Shown here in pieces: positions 1 through 5,400 of a DNA stretch of 5,400 nucleotides. The notes under the pieces were generated by a model, which ran no database searches, had not been told where the DNA came from, and worked only from the letters and a program-made list of their open reading frames with translations. A program made the position numbers and the translations under genes. Every line of letters starts with the position of its first letter. Within the stretch, counting starts at the first letter, position 1. Origin of the DNA: an uncultured bacterium (lineage in GTDB: Bacteria; Patescibacteriota; Gracilibacteria; BD1-5; UBA6164); contig CAMZKR010000094.1 of the NCBI GenBank assembly GCA_947311335.1, positions 1 through 5,400 of the forward strand, written 5' to 3'.

Positions 1-12
1 TAATAGAAAATA

Positions 13-30
13 TTTATAACACATTGTCAA
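13..30 (-). promoter_or_regulatory. Possible minus-strand promoter reading out of the window
   Basis: Read on the minus strand, positions 30-25 are a perfect TTGACA. Seventeen bases further on (7-2) is TCTATT, a 4/6 match to the -10 consensus. An overlapping extended -10 match, TGTTATAAA, lies at 21-13. A gene transcribed leftward beyond position 1 would fit, but none can be seen. In DNA this A+T rich such matches also arise by chance, so this is only a candidate. Confidence 0.2.
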
Positions 31-41
31 CTAATTTGATT

Positions 42-89
42 TTAATAAAAAAATAATTATACTAATATGTATAATTATTTTTTTATTAA
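42..89. repeat. 21-bp perfect inverted repeat (terminator- or operator-like)
   Basis: Positions 42-62 pair perfectly with 69-89 around a 6-nt loop (TAATAT, 63-68). There is only one C-G pair, at the loop-closing position. Both strands end the stem in a seven-T tract, as in a bidirectional intrinsic terminator separating divergent or tandem units. Each arm also contains a perfect TATAAT (70-75 on plus, 61-56 on minus), so it could instead be a symmetric promoter or protein-binding site. It ends 5 nt before the first gene. The repeat is certain; its role is not. Confidence 0.75.
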
Positions 90-94
90 GCAAT

Positions 95-250
95 ATGAAA
101 TCACAATTACTAGAAGATGAAAATCACCTAAAAGAACAATCTTCTAATGAAACAGATTTCCCATTTAAATGAATTAGAACTAATTTAGTTTCTGATATAT
201 TAGATACATTATCTACTCCAAATGATATTGTAGAAGAAAATGAAATTTAA
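95..250 (+). CDS. Small acidic hypothetical protein, 51 aa
   Basis: This ORF runs from ATG to UAA, with one in-frame UGA read as glycine (residue 26). The product is hydrophilic and acidic, with Glu/Asp-rich ends (LLEDEN near the N-terminus, IVEENEI at the C-terminus). It has no signal peptide, membrane segment or motif that I recognise. Its stop is 16 nt before the start of the large ATPase gene on the same strand, so the two are probably co-transcribed. No Shine-Dalgarno is visible before the ATG, as for the other genes here. A 51-codon frame free of UAA/UAG is not overwhelming evidence by itself. Its position at the head of a compact cluster and the normal codon usage make it likely real. 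It could be a small partner or regulator of the ATPase; that is inference only. Confidence 0.6.
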
Positions 251-266
251 AATAAATTAATAAATT

Positions 267-2519
267 ATGTATAAAACACATCTTATTAAAGTTTATCATT
301 CATATACAAAATGAAGAAAATATGTTTATGAGTTTTTAAAAGATATATGAAAAACTTTAGAAAATAAGAAGATGGTTTTTTGAATAAATTATAAATGATG
401 AGAGATATTTTATAGTTATACTTCAAATACATCTACTTATCAAGCCTTTGAATCACAATTCTATACATATTTTAATGAGTTTCAAATTATATTAGATAAT
501 AAATGAGTGTGGGATTTTGATAAAAAAAGAACTGTAATTGGAGAACTTAAATTAGAAAATTCTTGGTTTTATCCTTTTAATTATTCTACAACAGATAAAA
601 CAGAGTTTATTTTTAATATGTTTAGAAGTTTTGGGAATTTCTGAATTATAAAAGATAAAGTATGAGTTTTTGTTGAATTAACACCACTTGTATGAGAAAG
701 TTTTATATTTTTTATAAAATCTAAATTACAATATATTTTATTTAAATTGAAATTATTTTTTACTTTTTTTAAATATATATTAAACCATAAGATTCAAAAA
801 TGATGGAAGAAATCTTGAAAAGAATATTTTAAGTATAAATTAGAACAAGATTTATTTAAAACTAAATTCTATATAATAGTTCAAGGAGAGACAAAAACTA
901 TAGCAAAATGAAAACTGAAAGCTCTTTTTAATAATTTTTTAGTTTTTAAAAATTATCCACTAAATCAATTTAAATTAAAAATCCATACTCAAATAAATAA
1001 AATAAAACCTTTTAATATAAAGGAAGTTAAAAATGAATATATATCTACAGCAGAAGAAATATCTAGTGTTTTTCATTTCCCAAATAAACCAAATAATGAA
1101 ACATCACTTTTAAAAGTTACAGCAAAGAAATTATCTCTTCCTATATGAATTCCTACTTTTGATTATTATACTTTAAAAAACTGAGAGATTATACCTAAAA
1201 GTTATCCTTTAGATGTAAATATTATATGAACTTCTGATTTTAGAAGTATCAAAGTACCTATATGAACTTATGATGAAGATAGACTCAGGCATATTTATGT
1301 GATATGAAAAACTTGAACTTGAAAATCTAAATTTTTAACTAGTTTAGTTATAGATGATTTGAAACATTGAAATTGACTAGGGCTTATTGATCCACATGGG
1401 GATTTAATAGAAGAGGTTATGACTCATATTCCAGAAAGTAGAAAAAAAGATGTTATTATATTTGATCCTACAGATGAGAAGTATCCATTTTGTTTTAATC
1501 CTCTTGATATTAAAAAAGGGGAGAGTAAACAAGTATTAGCAAAATGATTTATAGATATTTTTCATAAATTTTTTTGAGCGAATTGGAATCCAAAATTAGA
1601 ACATGTACTTAGAATGATATTTTTAGCTTTACTTGATAAACCAAAATCTACTTTATTTGATATAATTAGAGCATTAACAGATAAAGATTTTAGATATGAT
1701 ATGATAGAAGAAATAAACGATGATGTTGTTAGAAATTTTTGGACAAATGAGTTTGCTTGATGGAGTCAACAATTTAATACAGAAGCTATAATGCCTATAT
1801 TAAATAAGGTATGACAAATATTATCAATAGATATATTAAAAAATATATTTGCAAGTCATAAAAATAAACTTGATTTTAGGGAAGTAATGGATAAAAAAAA
1901 GATACTTCTTGTAAAATTACCAAAATGAAAATTACAAGAAGAAATTATGTGATTTTTGTGAGCGATGTTTGTGACTAAGATATTTCAAGCTGCTATGTGA
2001 AGGCAATGACTTACAAAACAAGATAGAACACCTTTTTTCTTATATGTAGATGAATTTCAAAATTTTGCAACAGATACTTTTTGAGAAATTTTAAGTGAAG
2101 CTAGGAAATATGGTTTATCTCTTGCTGTAGCTCATCAATATATAAAACAAATCCCCGATAATTTAAGTGATGCTTTATTTTGAAATGTTTGAACTTTAGT
2201 AAGTTTTAGAATAAGTAGTGAAGATGCTATATATATGGAAAAACATTTTGATCCTTTTTTAAAAAGTTATGATTTATCTAACTTAAATCAAAGAGAATTT
2301 TATTGTAAATTACTTGTTCATTGACAAGTAAAAGATCCTTTCTCTTTAAAAAGTATTTATGTACCAGATATTGAGATTTGAGTAAATTATATAAAGGATT
2401 TATATAATTTATCTAGAAAAAAATATGCTAGAGATTTATTACAAGCTAAAAAAGAACTTAAAAAAGAACAAAAAGATGTTGTTGAGAAAATAGATGATTT
2501 TGTAGAACCTATAATATAA
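267..2519 (+). CDS. VirD4/TraG/HerA-type DNA-translocase ATPase, 750 aa
   Basis: The family comprises P-loop ATPases that move DNA or feed substrates to type IV secretion-like machines at the membrane. Walker A is GKTGTGKS (residues 347-354, preceded by RLRHIYVI), followed by the family signature LIDPHGDL (about 373-380). Walker B is LYVDEF (592-597, acidic pair D595-E596). Residues 1-340 form an N-terminal region with a FHFP motif (269-272), of the kind I associate with CPR members of this family. No clear membrane helix is seen; 146-172 is aromatic and hydrophobic but studded with Lys. The C-terminus is a charged Lys/Glu-rich tail. About 35 glycines are UGA and about 7 are GGN, including all three Gly of Walker A. 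ATG 267 is the first start after the upstream UAA, and no SD is seen. The exact substrate, and whether it serves conjugation, DNA uptake or pilus function, cannot be told. Confidence 0.9.
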
Positions 2520-2521
2520 AA

Positions 2522-2722
2522 ATGAATAAAATAACAAGAATAAAAATAATATTATGGATTTGAAGAATATCTTGATTACTTATCATATTATTCTTTTTTA
2601 AAAATATAAATTTATCTTTAGAAAATATTTTAAAATTATCTTTGATTTGAATCTGAACTTTTTTTATTTTTACAACTATATTTATATATTTTTGGGAAAG
2701 AAATGAGAAAAATAAAATATAA
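2522..2722 (+). CDS. Small two-helix membrane protein, 66 aa
   Basis: The start is 2 nt after the UAA of the ATPase gene, a spacing that suggests translational coupling. The N-terminus is basic (K3, R6, K8). A first hydrophobic segment spans about residues 11-26, with R15 inside it. A polar loop follows (about 27-38), then a second segment of about 39-58 that is Ile/Phe rich, then a short charged tail (ERNEKNKI). By the positive-inside rule this predicts a hairpin with both ends in the cytoplasm. All four glycines (14, 18, 43, 45) are UGA. I recognise no family. A membrane partner or anchor for the preceding ATPase is plausible from position alone, because that protein shows no obvious helix of its own. 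The minus-strand frame over the same bases looks hydrophobic only because it mirrors this A+T rich stretch. Confidence 0.7.
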
Positions 2723-2767
2723 CTGACATTTATAAAAAATAATTCTAAAATAAATTTTAACATAAAA

Positions 2768-2795
2768 TTGACAATAGTCTTATGAGAATTATGAT
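2768..2795 (+). promoter_or_regulatory. Sigma70-like promoter for the gene at 2834
   Basis: A perfect -35 box TTGACA (2768-2773) is separated by 16 bp from TATGAT (2790-2795), a 5/6 match to the -10 consensus. Transcription would start near 2802, giving a leader of about 32 nt before ATG 2834. It lies in the only sizeable gap on this strand (2723-2833), after the membrane-protein gene, so it probably begins a new transcription unit. The leader contains a short A+T-only dyad (ATAAAT, AAT, ATTTAT; 2805-2819) just downstream of the predicted start. I see no GC-containing terminator hairpin between 2722 and this promoter, so read-through from the upstream cluster is possible. Confidence 0.6.
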
Positions 2796-2833
2796 CTATT
2801 AAAGATAAATAATATTTATAAGAATTTTTATAT

Positions 2834-3772
2834 ATGCATAATAAGATAAATAAAAGAAGAATATCTCAAATAAGGGAGATTATAAAAAATACAAATCAAG
2901 ATGATTTAAATTTAATGATATCTGATGTAAGTGATTCAATAAGAATTATTTTATTAGCTGCTTTACCTCAAAGTTTAAAAAAGAATAAACTTCAAAAAAT
3001 TATGTTGCATAATTTTTTGAATAGTTATATTTCTTGAATGAGTTTAGAAGATATAATAATTCTTACAACTAAAATAGAATATTATGAAGATAAACTTGAA
3101 AATTGCGTATGAGATATAGAAGAAGATTTTATAGAAGAAGAAGATTTATATTTGTTACCATTAAATAAAAGGATTGAAAGATTATTGCTTCATTGAACTA
3201 TTCTCCCTAATATAACAAACAAAATAGAATTTTATAAAGAAATGGAAAGTTTGATAAATAGATTAGATAAATCTATAGAAAATGATGCTAAAAGGTCTGG
3301 ATTTTCATTAGGATTTATAGACTCTGGTATTTTATTAGAGATAATTAGATTTATGTGAATTGATAGTTATAGTATTTCTCATGGAGAAGAAATAGATAGT
3401 TATATAAGCTCAATAAACTTAACAATAGCATTAAATGAACTTAATGAAGTTGAAGAATGAAAGTTTAAATACTTTAATGATTTTGATGATGATTTTCAAA
3501 ATAATATAAGTTTTAAAATTCAATGTAATAAATTTTGAAAAAAATGAGTAGATAAACAAGAATTAATAAAACATTTTGAAGAACAATGATATTTAAGAGA
3601 TTGAAATTATTTTACATTATATAATAATGATCATATAGAGATAAAAGCATATTTAGATACAATAAGATTTGAATGAAATGATTCTCAAAGTTATACTTTA
3701 GAAGTTTATGCTAAAAGAAGAAAAGATAAAATAACCTCTACTCAATTTCTAGAATTATCTATGTTTAAATAA
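2834..3772 (+). CDS. Unrecognised 312-aa protein; probable N-terminal part of an interrupted AAA ATPase
   Basis: The frame is open from ATG 2834 to UAA 3770-3772 with about ten UGA glycines; standard-code reading would stop it at residue 67. I recognise no family. The first two thirds look mainly helical and rich in Lys, Glu, Ile and Leu, with an acidic patch near residues 95-105 (EEDFIEEEDL). The last third alternates aromatic and polar residues, as in a mixed or beta fold, and ends in a basic stretch (AKRRKDK). There is no signal peptide or confident membrane helix. After the UAA the same frame continues without another stop into an AAA ATPase domain. I therefore infer that this was, or functionally still is, the substrate- or partner-binding N-domain of one large ATPase. 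It could also be a separate co-transcribed partner protein. The promoter at 2768-2795 fits this start. Confidence 0.75.
3770..3772 (+). other. In-frame ochre (UAA) between N-domain and AAA domain
   Basis: This is the only UAA or UAG in frame between ATG 2834 and the UAA at 4778-4780, a run of 649 codons including this one. Both flanks look coding, with UGA glycines at similar density. A UGA glycine codon needs only a G-to-A transition to become UAA in this code; CAA, AAA and GAA are also one change away. It could be a true gene end, a nonsense mutation, a read-through site or a sequence error. Confidence 0.8.
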
Positions 3773-4009
3773 TCACTTACAGTTCAAGATACTATAAATA
3801 AAATTTATAGTAAATTTTGACCACCTAAACAAAGACATTATTTTAATCTTGAAACTATATTTGAAAAGATTGAAAGTTCAGATTGGGGATATTGAAGTGC
3901 ATGACTAGGTGTTGAATGAAATGATGAAAATTGAGAAAAAAAGAACCTTAAAAAAGAAAAATCAGAAAAAGAAGTTAATAATTGTGATATAATTTTAGGT
4001 GATAATGAG
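3773..4009 (+). other. Stop-free coding-like stretch joining the ochre to the AAA domain
   Basis: These 79 codons are in frame with both flanking genes and contain no UAA or UAG, which is unlikely in DNA this A+T rich (my rough estimate is about one in a thousand by chance). They hold five UGA and three GGN glycines. The translation includes FGPPKQRHYF, a Gly-rich segment (DWGYGSAGLG) and a Lys/Glu linker (EKKNLKKEKSEKE) that leads into the AAA domain. No ATG, GTG or TTG occurs in frame, so none of it is reached by ordinary initiation after the UAA. It is best explained as the middle of one ancestral gene, ending in an interdomain linker. Confidence 0.65.
3985..4003 (+). promoter_or_regulatory. 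Candidate internal promoter and ribosome binding site for ATG 4010
   Basis: TGATATAAT (3985-3993) is a perfect extended -10 element with no convincing -35. It would start RNA near 4000, leaving a very short leader. AGGTGAT (3997-4003) matches seven bases of the SD consensus, whose full form continues GGTGATC, and lies 6 nt before ATG 4010. The other genes in the window lack any SD. The same bases also encode Cys-Asp-Ile-Ile-Leu-Gly-Asp in the continuous frame, so the match may be coincidence. Confidence 0.25.
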
Positions 4010-4780
4010 ATGAGAGAATTTAAAATGTTAAAAAAATTATTTAAAGAAGAGGAACATTTTCAAAAATACTGAGTAGAAATTCCAAAATGAACTGTTCTTC
4101 ATTGACCTGCTTGAACTGGTAAAACTTTATTTGCAAGAAAAATAGCAAATGAAATAGATGCAGATTTTATATCTATAAGCCCGGATAAAATATTAAATAA
4201 ATGGGTTTGAGGTAATGAAAAAAATATTAAAAAAGAATTTACAAATGCAAAAAAAATAGCAAGTAAAGGAAGAAAAGTAGTATTATTTTTTGATGAAGCT
4301 GATTGATTATTTGAAAAAAGAGATGATACAAAAACTCATAAAGAATGAATGACTTCAGTTATACTTCAAGAAATGGATTGAATTAATGAAAATTCAATGA
4401 AAAATATTTTTGTATTTTTTACAACCAATAGATTAAAGGCTATTGATGGTCCTGTATTATCTAGATTTGATAAAAAAATAGAAATTTGATTACCTCATAA
4501 TAAAGAAAGAATTAAATTATTTAATTTATATATATCAGAAAAAATTAAAAAATCCCAATCACAAATTTTTAAAGATATAGATTATAATTTTTTAGCTAAA
4601 AAAACTAAATGAAAATCATGAAGATTTATTAAACAACTTATAAATAATGCTGTTTTAAGTTTTGCTTATTCTAGAATAGACAACCCTAAATCTAAATTAA
4701 TTACACCTCAAGATATAATTAATTGAATTTGATTAGTTGAAGAAGAAGTAGAAAAAACAAAAAATAAGATGTGATTTTAA
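4010..4780 (+). CDS. Classical AAA-family ATPase (Cdc48/FtsH/Vps4-like motor domain), 256 aa
   Basis: The domain is complete. Counting from ATG 4010, Walker A is GPAGTGKT (32-39), followed by a pore-loop region (NKWVGGNEK). Walker B is LFFDEAD (92-98, D95-E96), sensor 1 is TTN (N140), and the second region of homology has LSRFDKK with arginine-finger candidate R152. A helical C-terminal lid follows, with the sensor-2-like segment KGKSGRF. The spacing around R152 resembles Vps4/katanin, whose paired arginines here appear as Ser-Arg. Such motors form hexamers that unfold or remodel proteins; there is no FtsH-type zinc protease domain. About 14 glycines are UGA. ATG 4010 is the first usable start after the ochre, but the frame is open back to 2834, so this is probably the C-terminal half of a larger ATPase. 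Its stop overlaps that of the convergent clpP. Confidence 0.85.
4777..4780. other. Shared convergent stop palindrome TTAA
   Basis: The plus-strand AAA gene ends with TAA at 4778-4780 and the minus-strand clpP ends with TAA read from 4779 to 4777. The two genes overlap tail to tail by 4 bp, and the palindrome TTAA serves both stop codons. There is no space for an intergenic terminator, so any terminator must lie inside the opposing gene, or the two transcripts overlap at their 3' ends. Confidence 0.85.
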
Positions 4781-5382
4781 ATTATTTTATCAATTAAACC
4801 ATATTCTAAAGCCTCTTTTGCTGACATAAAATTATCTCTATCACAATCTTTTTCTACTTGTTCTATTTTTTGTCCTGTATCTTTAGCTAAAAGTTTATAA
4901 AGAGTTTGTCCTGTCTTATGTATATGTTCTGCTGCTATTTTTATATCTGTAGCTTGTCATTCTGCTCATCATAAAGGTTGATGAATCATGACTTCAGAAT
5001 GGGGAAGAGAATATCTTTTTCACTTTTCTCATCAAGCTAGAATTATAGATCACATAGACGCTGCCATTCCAACGCAAACTGTTACTATAGGACATTTTAC
5101 ATATTGCATAGTATCATAAATAGCAAGTCATGCTGTTACATGTCATCCTGGAGAATTCACATACATAGTTATAGGAGTTTTAGAATCAGCTTTTTCCAAA
5201 AAAAGAAGTTGAGCTATAACAGTATTGGCAACAGTAGAATCTATAGCTTCTCAAAGAAAAATAATTCTATCTTCAAGTAATCTACTATATATATCATAAG
5301 CTCTTTCTCAAGTAGGTGTTTTATCTATTACTGTAGGGATTAGAGTATTTCTATTTGTTTTTAATTGTGAAATTATTTCCAT
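4777..5382 (-). CDS. clpP: ATP-dependent Clp protease proteolytic subunit ClpP, 201 aa
   Basis: ClpP is the serine peptidase that forms a double-ring chamber and degrades proteins unfolded by ClpX- or ClpA-type ATPases in the cytoplasm. It is full length for the family (about 195-205 aa). It shows ERAYDIYSRLLEDRIIFLG (26-44), the YVNSPGG oxyanion segment (74-80), the nucleophile motif GMAASMG (S109), MIHQPLGG (H134) and the acid in DRDNF (D183), so the Ser-His-Asp triad is intact. It continues with the typical SAKEALEYGLID near the C-terminus. About 11 of 16 glycines are UGA, at positions fixed in all ClpPs, which is the best evidence for the code. ATG 5382 aligns with the usual N-terminal region; only 18 nt upstream are visible, so the promoter cannot be judged. 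No ClpX or trigger factor gene lies in the window. The convergent AAA protein is not ClpX: it lacks a zinc-binding N-domain. Confidence 0.97.
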
Positions 5383-5400
5383 AAATTATTTTTTATTAAA

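Noticed and set aside
1..41. End of an upstream coding gene at the left edge
   Set aside because: UAA/UAG triplets are frequent here and no frame shows coding character; there is too little sequence to support a partial gene.
267..2519. The large ATPase as a heavily decayed pseudogene with dozens of nonsense codons
   Set aside because: Every interruption is UGA, never UAA or UAG, and many fall on conserved glycines such as those of Walker A. This reflects the genetic code, not decay.
2746..2759. TAAAAT-AA-ATTTTA as a terminator after the membrane-protein gene
   Set aside because: The loop is 2 nt, the stem is six A-T pairs, and no T-tract follows, so it is too weak to call a terminator.
2509..2763. 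84-codon minus-strand frame with a hydrophobic product
   Set aside because: It lies opposite the 66-aa membrane protein gene and mirrors its A/T-rich helices. The plus-strand frame has better spacing (2 nt after the ATPase stop) and glycine UGA use, and no promoter or partner supports the minus frame.
2805..2819. Dyad ATAAAT-AAT-ATTTAT as an operator downstream of the promoter
   Set aside because: It is only six A/T pairs, which is expected often in this composition. Its position is suggestive, but nothing else supports it.
2834..3037. A complete 67-aa protein ending at UGA
   Set aside because: UGA is glycine here. The frame continues with the same character to UAA at 3770-3772, so this is only the first fragment of the longer ORF.
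4730..4780. An IGL tripeptide near the AAA C-terminus as a ClpP-docking loop, linking it to the neighbouring clpP
   Set aside because: In ClpX/ClpA the IGF/L loop lies inside the AAA domain, not at the tail. This AAA belongs to the classical clade and the genes are convergent, so adjacency does not imply partnership.

Overview
The window reads as chromosome from a bacterium of the Candidate Phyla Radiation that translates UGA as glycine (NCBI table 25), i.e. Absconditabacteria (SR1) or Gracilibacteria (BD1-5). The proof is internal. Under the standard code nearly every gene is broken by UGA, but with UGA = Gly the sequence resolves into long, tightly packed frames. UGA then falls on invariant glycines: the Walker A Gly residues of two ATPases, and in ClpP the second Gly of SPGG, the Gly after the catalytic Ser, and both Gly of HQPLGG. 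All recognised genes end in UAA. The DNA is very A+T rich, CpG is almost absent, and all arginines are AGA/AGG. I cannot choose between the two phyla from this window.

Left block, plus strand (1-2722). A 21-bp perfect inverted repeat (42-89) precedes a compact cluster of three genes. These are a 51-aa acidic orphan (95-250), a 750-aa VirD4/TraG/HerA-type DNA-pumping ATPase (267-2519), and, 2 nt later, a 66-aa protein with two predicted membrane helices (2522-2722). The ATPase has no obvious N-terminal membrane anchor, so the small protein could supply one (inference).

Middle block, plus strand (2723-4780). A strong sigma70-like promoter (TTGACA, 16 bp, TATGAT; 2768-2795) drives a 312-aa unrecognised ORF (2834-3772). 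Its UAA is followed, in the same frame and with no other stop, by about 79 coding-like codons and then a complete classical AAA-family ATPase domain (from ATG 4010 to 4780). The simplest reading is one ancestral gene of about 648 codons, with a novel N-domain plus an AAA motor, interrupted by a single ochre codon. A glycine UGA becomes UAA by one G-to-A transition. Just upstream of ATG 4010 there is an extended -10 match and an SD-like heptamer, so separate expression of the motor is also possible.

Right block, minus strand (4777-5382). clpP is complete, with its Ser-His-Asp triad. It converges on the AAA gene so tightly that both stop codons share the palindrome TTAA (4777-4780), leaving no intergenic terminator. 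No tRNA, rRNA, IS element or CRISPR array was seen.
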